A DNA stretch of 38,386 nt from Flammula alnicola (Eukaryota; Basidiomycota; Agaricomycetes; Agaricales; Strophariaceae): the NCBI GenBank assembly GCA_015499995.1, contig JADNRV010000402.1, positions 1 to 38,386 on the forward strand. Direction: 5' to 3'. The notes beneath the pieces are model-generated. The model was not told the DNA's origin. It was given only the letters and a program-made list of their open reading frames with translations, and did not search any database. Positions 29,401 to 38,386 of this stretch are shown piece after piece (the stretch's first letter is position 1; every line of letters starts with the position of its first letter). A program made the position numbers and the translations under genes.

Positions 29401-30186
29401 TAATCATTTCAATTGCTGACTTTTTTCGTTGGTAATTCTAGCACCCTCTTTGGCACTACCTCTTAACGCATTACAAGGAGAAGAACACCCTCGTTGAAGG
29501 CCCGCTGAGCAACTTGCAAGCTAGCATGATCCAGTTCAGCAAGCCCCGTCGCTCGCTTGGGAAATCCATGGAGCAGTTCCGCAGACACGAGACGGATGCG
29601 CGTGATTATCTGCAGACTACGTCGAGCGCTATGCCATCGGACCGTAAGTCTCGCAAACCCTACTTATTTTCCACTGGAATTTTTTGATCTAAATGTTTCG
29701 TTTTTAGCTCTCAGCCGTAGGTCGGGTACACCCAGCCGCTTTGACGCAAGCTTTTACCGCACGCACGACGCACTTGGGTATATCCCATCCGACGTCCAAT
29801 CGCTCCGCTCTCAAGCGACCTACTCGTCCGGCCTGCCCATGTTCAACGCCCCAGGCCCCTTCGGCGGCCCCGGCATCCCTCGCAGCGTCAACGGCGCAAA
29901 GCGCAGCACCTATAGCTACGCGTCGTCCATAGTGTCCCAGGATGCGGGTCCCAGTGTTACCGACGCCAGCAGTGTCGTTGGCGGTGGCAGTGGCAGTGTC
30001 AATATCGCGTATTCGCAGAGCGACCGGCTTCGAAGGCGGACGTCGTTTGGGTCTGCGTCGGTTGCGGGACAGAGCGATTTGGGTAGTCTCTCGCAGTATG
30101 ATTATAAGAGCCAGGATGATGCGGGCGATTTGGACGATATGAAGTCGCAGTATGCGGGCACGCAAAACGGCGTCACGGTGTTCTAG
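26496..30186 (+). CDS. UPF1: UPF1/NAM7 RNA helicase, nonsense-mediated mRNA decay, about 1075 aa
   Basis: Nine exons join in frame: 26496-26773, 26832-27089, 27142-27665, 27718-27884, 27940-28549, 28606-28664, 28719-29369, 29442-29643 and 29708-30186. The product is the ATP-dependent superfamily 1 helicase that starts decay of mRNAs with premature stops, acting in the cytoplasm with UPF2 and UPF3. The acidic N-terminus is followed by the Cys/His zinc domain that binds UPF2 ([17 protein letters not shown] from residue 90, later [15 protein letters not shown]). Walker A is GPPGTGKT at 460-467 and motif II is DEAT at 604-607. [28 protein letters not shown] and [10 protein letters not shown] follow in the order of this family. 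The short C-terminus is Ser-rich with five or more SQ/YSQ sites, the usual phosphorylation motif of UPF1. The length fits the family. No lesion is seen. The start at 26496 was chosen because it gives a typical MDSF-like N-terminus. Confidence 0.97.
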
Positions 30187-31530
30187 CCCAGCGTTTTGGT
30201 GGCGAAAGGAAGAAAATAACGCCACTTTTTTTTTGCGATACCTGCGCCGACCTTCGCTGCTTCTGAATTGCGCGTTACGACGACTCAGCGCTACCCACCT
30301 CCACTGCCCCGGGCCGTCCGTCGCGCTGAGGCGGTAGCTCTGCGAATGGCGATATACAACGCTGACTTGTCCAGTTGCAGTTGCAGGAACGCATTGCATT
30401 GCTTTGGCGCGTTATGCCTGCTCGCCCAGCCCTCCGCCTGCTCACCCTCCCTTCTATAAACAACAAATGTCAAAGAACCACAACCATCGCTCTTTAGCCC
30501 CTCTCTCGTTTGAACGTTGGTCGATGATGGTGATGGGGTCGGGAGGTAGTCATTGACTTGATCCTCTTCGCCCGCGCAATGCACCTTGATATGGTTTCTT
30601 CCCTTCTCTTTTCTTTCTTGTTCCATATCATGTTTCAAGTTTGTGGTTGATTAGCTTTCTTGGTACGTTTATACTTGCGTCTATAGTACAGAGGACTGTG
30701 TAGTTGCTCTCGAAATACCTGTACATGTAAAGTATGTAGGCAGTATACTAGTACTTGTCTGCAATGCAGTATGAATCCCGTACCTGTGCTAGATCCCCCG
30801 GGAAATACGGAGCCGGATAGATAAGCGGATTGATGTGGGCATGTGAGAGCATCAGTCAGATTTTGGCACTGACATGCGACCTCACGCTATTCTCATCTCT
30901 CTTCCACTTTTTTCCGTTTCCTTTACTACACCTGCCTTCTTTCACGTCTCTCGCTTTTCAGTCTCCATAGTCCCCCTGATCTATCATTTTTTCCGCCGAC
31001 ACGTCTTTTTGTGTTCGTCCTTCCTGGTCCAGGAATTGCCACATTTAGGTCTTGGTTCCTACTCGGAAGCCGAAGTCAAATTTCAAGTTTTGCCGCGACT
31101 GCCACGACGAACGACGGACGACGACGACGAGTAGGCTGGACTGCTCCGTCGAATACTACTTACTTACTCACGAATACCTCGCTCGAGCTCGTCTGGCCGG
31201 CCAAGCCCTGACGAAATACCCCTAATCTGAGCTGAACCCTCGGCTCCTTCAAAATCCCACTTGGTTCGGTGTAGATCCTGGACAATAGACAGACACATCG
31301 GTCAGTCGCCTATCAACCGATTCGCAGCAAGTGTCGACGAGAGAGGGTTAATCTTTTGCAATTTCCCATCAGATTAGCGACTGGCAACGGAGCATTGTCA
31401 AACGGCCAGCCCTCGGTAACTTTTCCTCAAATCTAATAACTTTCATCACCATCACCCACGACGCTACTCCTTTCTATCTTGTCTCCAAATCCTGGCCGAA
31501 GAGGGAACCTATCTACTATCATCGTACACA
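30187..31530. other. Intergenic region between UPF1 and the next gene
   Basis: It contains the UPF1 3' flank and a long pyrimidine-rich leader before the gene at 31531. Open frames such as 30874-31134 are short and translate to Phe/Ser-rich sequence, as expected of a CT-rich promoter. I see no gene or repeat. Confidence 0.5.
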
Positions 31531-32685
31531 ATGTCGTTGGAGGTGCTCGATGAACCATCGAAGCAAGGGCGCGCATTGACCCTGGATATTCCGGGCGACA
31601 AAAGCGATCCGCCATCATCTGCCGCATCATCTGAACCCCCATCGCCCAACCCACTAGCAGACTCGGATAGACTTTCCCCACAAGCGACGACATCGGAGAT
31701 ACGCACCTCCGCATCGTCTACAACAAGCGGATATACCACCGCCTCCACGTCCTCTCTACCCGCTCCCAAGGTGAGCGTCAAGTTCGCGCCCCTGCCGGAA
31801 CTCGCACCCCGCAGGCGCCGTTCGACAGTTCCGCTGGGCATGGCCGCGCGCGCGCAACTCGTGCGGAAGCGGAAGGCGTACCATGCCGATCAACAGCAGC
31901 AGCAAAGGAGCGCCTCTCCTGATACCGTGATAATGTCACCAGAGGAGTTCGAGCAGGAGCGTCTGCGGCAAGAGGCTATCGCGGCGCAGTATGCGCAGTT
32001 CCAGGGCTCTGCGCATGCCCTGGCCGCGCGAGAAACGGAGGCGGAACAGGCGGAGGAGGAATTCCATGGGGCCGAGAGGGCGCGGGGTACGGATGAGATT
32101 GAGGATCCGTTCTTGGCGCTGGGAAAGGTTGTAAAGGGCGTGAGCAGGACCTTCTGGCGGCGGGTATCGCACAAGGATGCGGATGCTGCTGGTGTTGGTG
32201 CGGCAGCACTGACCAAGGAGGGAGGCAAGGAGGCAGATAAAGAAGGAAGGAAGGGCAAGGAGGAGAGCAGGAGACGGAGGAAGTCGGACGTGGGGCGGGA
32301 CAGAGAACCGCCGCGGTCGACACCGACGCCCCCTGTGCCTCCTTTACCAGCAGCGCCTGCGCCTCCGCTGCGCCCGATATTGGCTACGATTACCCCGAAC
32401 GTCGAAGAATACCCTGAAGTAGTAACAAAATCAGAGGAGGGCGGCGGGGTGTGGGAGGAAGAGATCGGCGATGACATCCCGCTCAATGTGGGCCAGACAC
32501 AAACGATCATCGAGGGCCGTCCTGTGTATTCGTCGACGGTAGAGGTCGTGGCTAAGGCGTCTACCACCACGACCACGACCACCACGACGAAAGCGGATGC
32601 GAAGGCGTCTCCGGTCGTGTTGAGGGCGCCGAACTCGAAGACTTCGCTTGTTAGGGGCAGAGGCTTGGTCAATGTCAAATCATGA
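31531..32685 (+). CDS. Disordered fungal protein of unknown function, 384 aa, single exon
   Basis: The frame runs from ATG 31531 to TGA ending at 32685 without introns. The N-terminal third is Ser/Pro/Thr-rich. It is followed by a short conserved-looking block, VSVKFAPLPELAPRRRRSTV and PLGMAARAQLVRKRK, which I associate with an uncharacterised basidiomycete family. A Glu/Gln/Arg-rich probable coiled coil lies at about 130-185 (SPEEFEQERLRQEAIAAQ). Then come a possible short helix (DPFLALGKVVKGVSRTFWRR), a Lys/Glu-rich basic stretch, a proline-rich stretch and a run of nine Thr near residue 345. No enzyme motif is visible. The protein could be a scaffold or signalling adaptor; this is a guess from composition. 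Confidence 0.8.
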   Translation: MSLEVLDEPSKQGRALTLDIPGDKSDPPSSAASSEPPSPNPLADSDRLSPQATTSEIRTSASSTTSGYTTASTSSLPAPKVSVKFAPLPELAPRRRRSTVPLGMAARAQLVRKRKAYHADQQQQQRSASPDTVIMSPEEFEQERLRQEAIAAQYAQFQGSAHALAARETEAEQAEEEFHGAERARGTDEIEDPFLALGKVVKGVSRTFWRRVSHKDADAAGVGAAALTKEGGKEADKEGRKGKEESRRRRKSDVGRDREPPRSTPTPPVPPLPAAPAPPLRPILATITPNVEEYPEVVTKSEEGGGVWEEEIGDDIPLNVGQTQTIIEGRPVYSSTVEVVAKASTTTTTTTTTKADAKASPVVLRAPNSKTSLVRGRGLVNVKS

Positions 32686-33740
32686 CCCCAGGTCTCGTTC
32701 TAAACTCCAACAAAATTTCTCGTGATATGGAGACAGTTCTTTCCCTTCTCTCCTACCATGCATCATGATTTAATATCCTTCGATACCCTATCCACCCTGG
32801 GATCCACCACTATCCATGTCTTTATACGGTATTATACCCTGTGCTTTTATTGTCGCGGCCACGGACGAGCGAAACGACTCGCTGTGGACGGGACGGGAGC
32901 ACGGACAGGACGCCTGCGCTCCTTTTCCTTCCACCCTTCTAGCCCAAGCAGCTCTGTGCATAGAGACGGGCGGTCCTCGACCACTCTGGTTTTGTTATTT
33001 ATTTCTCTTTATACCCTTCCTCGTCCCCAGGCTGCAGCCCGCTGTCCCAGTTGTTGATGCCTCTCTCTCTTCTGTGGTTATCATCTTTCCTCCTCCTCGA
33101 GCTCCATCTTCTAGGCATGCAAGCTGTCTGCACTTTCTTTCTGCTTCTCACACCATCTTTAATCACCATTTATACCTTGAATGCCACATAACTACTACCC
33201 ACCGGAACTGGAATGGCTCAATGTTTGCTATCTGCATTTGTTACATACATTAACTATATCCCGCACCCGTACCTTACCGGATCTCTCCTTTATTTTTTGC
33301 TTTCACGCTTTTTCTTCCTCGTTGCTCGATCTGTTTGTTAACAAATTTGGCTTCGCTTTGGCATACTACTTGTGGATGGATGGATAAACGTTGCGGTCGG
33401 TGGTGGTGGATTACTTATACTTGGGGTCGCTATTTGTTATTTTTCATTCCAAGTTCCGGAGTTCAACAACGTTCAACGCGCTCTGCTGATTTTTTTTTAT
33501 TGGGTTGGTTGGGTATAAAGTACATACCTTATTTGCGATTATAATAGTAACGTCGTTTTGCACCAGCTTTTTGCCGTTCTGTACACAAGCGTTGGAGCGT
33601 CTCAGCTGGAGCTTTGTGACGTGAAACCGTCCCCTAATTGAACCGTTCCGCATAGTCTAAGACCAAGTTCGAGGGAGTCAGCCGCTAGCGCTCAACGTTC
33701 AACTCGGACGTGTCTTTGAGTCTTTCCACGGCGACCACAA
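32686..33740. other. Intergenic region, pyrimidine-rich
   Basis: About 1 kb of CT-rich sequence with overlapping plus-strand frames (32722-33253) whose translations are Phe/Leu/Ser-rich and lack motifs. No gene supported. Confidence 0.5.
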
Positions 33741-34449
33741 ATGGCTGCTCTCATACCACCGCAGAACGCCGCAGGGGTACCGCTACCGCCATTGCCCGCC
33801 AATCCAGCGTCACTCGCCGATATCAAAAATGCAAAAGGGTATCTTGACCGACTCTGTGCATCCAAACGTGAGCCAAGCCACAGATCCCATTTCATAAATT
33901 TCAATGTTCATGGCTCGCCCTGGTCTCCGCGTCAATCACAGTTGCTGCCTCCATGGGAAATCCTCCCCCGGCCACAGATGAGGAAATTGGGGCAGCCGGA
34001 GCCTATACAACAGCTGTTATCTCCTCCCACTCTCCAGCTTATAATGGCGCCCCTGCATATGCAGCCGACCTCATACACAATATCCTACAAATCCAACAGG
34101 ATGTCACGTACATGCGACATCGCGCAGACGAGCTGCCGGTGCTTCTGGTTAATAGTCACGCTGTCAACCGCGGACGACTCCTAAATCCGACTGCCGTGGC
34201 TAATGGATGTGCACCACTACTTGATGCTCCCAACCCTCGGACACGGGAAGATCTCTCCTACTTTACTGGTGAGTTCCATTAGTCTCTTGGCGCACATTTG
34301 CAATGCTTATGTTTGTCTGGTTATCGTCTGTAGCTGATCAGTGTGCTGCATCTGCCGCCAACCTAGGACTGCCTGCACTTCCAGCAGAGACACCTCTTCT
34401 CGAGCGGCGACGTCAGATTGCTGCCAGAATTGGAGTTACACTTTTATAA
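33741..34449 (+). CDS. Small fungal protein of unknown function, about 189 aa
   Basis: Three exons join in frame: 33741-33867, 33942-34268 and 34334-34449, both introns in phase 1 with GTGAG donors. The protein has a Pro/Ala-rich start, a helical segment (SLADIKNAKGYLDRLCASK), a central part with APAYAADLIHNILQIQQDV, which looks like a coiled coil, and an end with PLLERRRQIAARIGVTLL. It has no signal peptide, membrane helix or catalytic motif. I do not recognise a named family. The clean splicing and frame support a real gene. Confidence 0.65.
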
Positions 34450-35001
34450 GTGGTCGGTATTCCCATTTATGTAACAGTTCCGTACGCAATTTTCATGAAG
34501 CGATATCCGGATCGATGCTTATTTGGTATTTCTTTCAGCACCCGTCGTTTGCACCGTTTCAAAGTTCAAACTCCCTTTCCTACCTGTATACTTAGCTCGT
34601 GTTCTACACTGAACCTCGTCTTCTCTTTCTGTTCTCTTTCTGAACCTGCCTGCTTCAGATTTCTCCGGGGAGACTATGTCAATGGGCACACAATCACCAA
34701 ATTGATTTTTTCTCCGGGGGCTCTTCAGACTTTACTTGTATGAAATCCTAGTGCTCATCACTTTAAAACTCGCTTCGCGCAGTGATTTTGACACGAGACT
34801 CTGCGACGTAGTTACTGTGCCAATCGACCAGATCTTTCAAGTTGAGTCCTCTCCGTACCTGATGTCAGGGCTCGGTTAAAACCACAAGCCCACGGTCACC
34901 AAACCCGAGTCATCTTCGACTCATGCTTCCTTGTTATACATGTTATGGCTCTTTGATCCTGCGACACACCATCACCCAGTGCTTTTCAGATACTTGCTGG
35001 C
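34450..35001. other. Intergenic region before the surface-protein pair
   Basis: No gene. Short frames of fewer than 100 codons overlap without motifs. The last part (about 34860-35001) is the presumed leader of the following relic. Confidence 0.45.
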
Positions 35002-36363
35002 ATGACAATCAACGGGGTCTCTCGAACAGTACTGATAGACGACACTGACTCCAGTATATCATACACTGGACAATGGTTTCAAGACCAAAACACCGAGAGC
35101 TTTAATAGCCCAGGGACTTCCGGACCTCCGTTCTTGGGCACTCTGCATGGCCCAAACTCGAATGGAAGCTTAGCGTACACTTTCATAGGTGCGAGTTCTT
35201 TCGTTCATAGAATACCTTTTTACGACTGAACATTTCTTCCGTAGGTTCAAGTTCTGGGGTGGCAGTTGTTGGTACAATCGAACTTGTTAATAGAACCAGC
35301 GATGGTTCGTCAATCAGCCCTCCTTGGAAATGTATTATCGATAGCACTAGCGTCTATGCGATACCTCCCAGCTCGGTGGGTCATAGGATGCTGTTTTGCC
35401 AGATGGAAAATTTGGCAGACCCGGGTCCGCATATATGATACAGTGGCGGTCCACGTTGCGATTCCGCTGGGGTAGTCGTTCTGGTTCGATTACATTGAGT
35501 ATGCTCCATCTGTCTATGTGGGGTTGGAGCAGGAGCTCGTTTCCGTCAATTCAGAGGATCCCAAATTGCAGTATGACTCTGGATGGCATTTGTCTCAGGA
35601 ATTGGGTTATAATGTGACCTCTGAAAACGGCTCAACGCTTGTTTTCTCCTTCAACGGTGCGTACTGTTGTGTTAATATAGTTACGAGCCATCTAAATTAC
35701 CTGGGTCAAGCACCTCCGTCAGTTAGTACGGCTCTACGCCAATCAGTAATGCCGCTTTCCTTCCCACAACAGCCACCTACTCCGTCGATGGTCAGACTCC
35801 TAGAGGCTTCCAGCTAGACGGTATTTCCATTCTTGGCAATCCGAAATCTAATCAGCAATATTTTCAAACCGCCCAACTCCCTGCCCGTCAAGATACCCTT
35901 GAAGTCGTGTATGAAGGAAATATCCAAACAATTAACACTCAGTTACCTCATAGTCCATAACTCCTCCTCGCCGGCTCCTTCCAGCCTACCCCCCGGCTCT
36001 TCAGGAATTTCAAGTCCCACCTCGACTTCCATAGTCGCTGGGAGGCAGCCCAGTTTCGCCGCCAATAGCGGTAACTTGAATGGTAATTCTATTAGCACGG
36101 GCAAGATTCCTGGTATTGTCGTGGGAGCTGTCGTTGATTTTTTTTGGTCGTTATTGTTATCGGCTACGTCACGTTTCGGTGTCTCCGTGGGCGCACGCAG
36201 CAGCGGTACGGATGGGTTGGTCCAATTCCAACGACCCCTCTCGTTGAACCTTCCTCGGCCCTGCAAACATTCCCTCCAATGATGCGGACCCATCCCCTGA
36301 TACGACACCCAGCCCAAATCCTCCTTCGCAAGAAATTGCCCAAGTGGATCGTACTACCTAGTA
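35002..36363 (+). pseudogene. Broken cell-surface protein gene, paralogue of 37230-38386
   Basis: Exon-like pieces follow the order of a basidiomycete surface-protein family: an N-terminal beta-rich domain, a second beta-rich domain, a Ser/Thr/Pro stalk and one membrane helix. Exon 1 (35002-35188) reads VLIDDTDSSISYTGQWFQDQ to GSLAYTFIG. Exon 2 begins at 35245 with SSSGVAVVGTIELVNRTSDG. The frame then shifts near 35425 and hits TAG at 35473-35475, directly before SFWFDYIEYAPS, where related proteins have GQ. A further exon resumes after the acceptor at about 35770 (TYSVDGQTPRGFQLDG). It shifts again near 35930 (before LTLSYLIVHNSSSPAPS), around the T8 run at 36137-36144 in the membrane-helix region, and once more near 36280. 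At least one nonsense and about four frameshifts make this a pseudogene. All four lesions lie in one frame-by-frame reading and depend on it. Confidence 0.68.
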
Positions 36364-37229
36364 GCGAAAATTCAGTGTATTGAGATAAAGCTTGTCCATG
36401 GTGCTGTTTTTATTATATTTCTTTTGTTTCCTACATCGAGGCTATTGATAAATCACACATACTTACACACATGCAGCTTTCTATTCTTTGCAGAAACATC
36501 CATCCCACATCGATGTCATTTCTCGACCGGTACTCCTTTAGGCTCCCTCCACCAAACAGGAGTCGGTCAAGTGAAAATATATCTTTCGCAAGCAGAAAAT
36601 TTGTTTACCTCTATGTTACAGGGCCAGATTGCTCCTCCCAATCATTAAGTACTCCAGTAGCAAGTAATTTATGGCAAACCTGCTGCATAATTTGCTGGAA
36701 GATGAACTCAAGATGAACTTATGCACCTCTGTGCGTAGTGGACCTGCCCTAAACTTGTGACGTTCATTCTTAATGATAATGAGCAAAAATTCTCCAGCGA
36801 CTCCTCAGGCCTCAGCGCTCAGCGCTCAGCCCTCTCTATCCAAGTTGGCAAGATGAAAATTTTATATAAAGAACATTCGCTTCCAAGGATCCAACTTTTC
36901 GTCTATTTATGATTGCAGCACCGAGGTAGAAAATCGGTGCGAGTCATTCCCCGACATTGCCACCGTCACAATCTTTTCCTGTACAATGGCAGACTGCGCA
37001 TTGAAGCTACGATCAGGTTACTTACAAGAAGTTAAGTTTCACAATTTCCGAACTGGTAACTCGGTGACACTGATAAGTTGATGGGCAGATCTCGAGATGA
37101 ATATTGTTGATGATTGCCACTAGTAACTACATACACTACATTGATATCCAGTCGTACTTGACTGACGTTCATTCTTTCCATCCCGGTAACCACGCCCTCT
37201 CACCGGTCGTGGACTTTGAAGATAAAACT
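36364..37229. other. Intergenic region between the two surface-protein copies
   Basis: No gene supported. It contains a small tandem cagcgct repeat near 36813-36829 and an AT-rich TATATAAAG stretch near 36862-36870, about 360 bp before the next start, which may be a promoter element. Confidence 0.4.
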
Positions 37230-38386
37230 ATGTCGGAGCAAACAATTGTCGACGACACTGACACTAGCATTATTTACACTAGTGGGCCATGGTCCACAGA
37301 TCTGGGCGCTCTCGATGACCAAGGAGGTCAGGGAAGTCCATTCCACCATTCACTCCATGGGACGTCTTCAAATGCAAGCTTCTCCTATGCGTTCAATGGT
37401 AAGTGTTCCCCTCTTCCTCCTAGGTTCTATGGAATTCAATGTCTTGACTGACACTATCGATCTAGGTACCACAGTACTAGTCTTTGGTTCAATTCGTAAC
37501 ATTACTTCTGAGGCGCCATACGCAACCTGGAATGTCTCGTCGACAATATCAGCACCAGCTCTACCGTAGTCAACACAATGCCTTCCGGTACTGCTCCAGT
37601 AAACAGGTGGCAACTATGTGGGACTAATTCGCTTATAGACGGGCTGCATACCCTCACTGTGAACGTTTCGGTTTCTGCTGGACAGACTGGAGTCTTTTGG
37701 TTTGATTACTTCCGTTACACCCCATCTGCGACCATGCTACTAGACCAGGCCACTATTCGCGTTGACCCATCGGATCCGCAATTGGAATACGGGCAAGGGT
37801 GGCAGTCTATGGCCTCAGGACCTGTTACTGCAGACGCAAACTCAACCTTCACTTTCCCTTTCATCGGTTGGTGGAGCGCTAGTCTAGTAATGCCCATAGA
37901 ATATTTCTGATATTTTTGCCTTCAGGCACATCCCTTGTCTGGTATGGTTATATACCCAACGATAATTCTTTTGGTCTCGCTGCCACAGCCGCGACCTTTG
38001 CCATTGACAGCCAACTCCCTACCACTTTCAACCTAGCCGGACTTCCCTCTCACACGTCACCTACACAATTCAACCAGATATTTTTTCAGAGCGCGGAGCT
38101 TCCTAACACACAACACACGCTTGAAGTCGTGTATCAAGGAAACTCACAAACAACACCTCTAACTCTCCAGTATCTCGTAGTCCAGAACGGCACCTCACCC
38201 CCAATTACCACTTCCCTCACGAACTCCTTGACGACCTCACTTCCTTCGCCCAGTTCCGTCACGAACGTCTCAACGACCGCACTACCTAGTCTTCCTTCGC
38301 CCACTGGCGCCGAAAGACCAGGTAGTTCGGACCGTATCGCCGCCACTCTCGGAGGTGTCTTGGGAGGTCTGGGCACTCATAGCGTT
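37230..38386 (+). pseudogene. Second cell-surface protein gene, one frameshift, cut by the window end
   Basis: This is the downstream paralogue. Exons 37230-37398, 37466-37866 and 37926 to beyond 38386 read as one family member: QTIVDDTDTSIIYTSGPW, then GTTVLVFGSIRN and later VFWFDYFRYTPSATMLLDQ. After the next intron follow LVWYGYIPNDNSFGLA, TLEVVYQGNSQTTPLTLQYL, a Ser/Thr/Pro stalk, and at the window edge the Gly-rich start of a membrane helix. One base appears to be missing at 37530-37531: TGG AAT GTC would read TGG (G)AA TGT CTC in the frame that continues. Without it the first frame stops at 37566-37568. Apart from that base everything is intact, so this is either a very young pseudogene or a sequence error. 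The family is fungal-specific and presumed extracellular with one membrane pass; the function is not established. Confidence 0.68.

Noticed and set aside
31890..32678. Minus-strand frame of 262 codons opposite the 384-aa gene
   Set aside because: Its Val/Ser/Pro-rich translation mirrors the repetitive sense codons (for example the Thr run). The sense frame has the better start, composition and family resemblance.

Overview
The window looks like a piece of a mushroom-forming basidiomycete (Agaricomycetes) nuclear genome. The genes are split by many introns of about 47-70 nt with GTRNGT donors and short pyrimidine tracts. There is a basidiomycete-type RepHel Helitron and a DDE transposon, a complete UPF1 gene, and several Ser/Thr/Pro-rich proteins typical of fungi. 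No rRNA, tRNA or CRISPR locus was recognised.

Layout. 1-5.1 kb: a seven-exon gene of an uncharacterised fungal family, a 138-bp minisatellite, and the decayed N-terminal part of a vacuolar amino-acid transporter gene. 5.1-10.9 kb: a minus-strand Helitron whose six-exon Rep/helicase gene is open throughout except for one in-frame TGA. A nonsense-damaged fragment of an endonuclease/exonuclease/phosphatase gene lies directly past its 3' end. 11.9-12.5 kb: a small multi-pass membrane protein gene. 12.8-17.15 kb: a terminal-inverted-repeat transposon flanked by TA, carrying one uninterrupted five-exon gene that joins an N-terminal Ulp1-type (C48) cysteine protease to a C-terminal pogo/Tc1-like DDE transposase. 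17.3-18.5 kb: a low-complexity protein gene with an internal duplication. 18.5-23.9 kb: gene-poor sequence with one frameshifted coding relic. 23.9-34.5 kb: the gene-dense part, holding a Mid2-like single-pass membrane protein, UPF1, and two fungal proteins of unknown function. 35.0-38.4 kb: two tandem paralogues of a basidiomycete cell-surface protein family, both carrying disabling changes; the second runs off the window.

How the parts relate. UPF1 (nonsense-mediated decay) and the flanking single-copy genes look like conserved housekeeping sequence. The left half is accessory: two mobile elements, gene fragments and a minisatellite. The most interesting object is the transposon at 12795-17149. 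It has near-perfect 26-bp ends, TA flanks, an intact reading frame across four phase-0 introns, both catalytic sets visible (H/D/Q/C and D/D/D), and a SUMO-protease-like domain fused to the transposase in one predicted polypeptide. All exon joins are predictions from splice signals and reading frame; none was checked against RNA.
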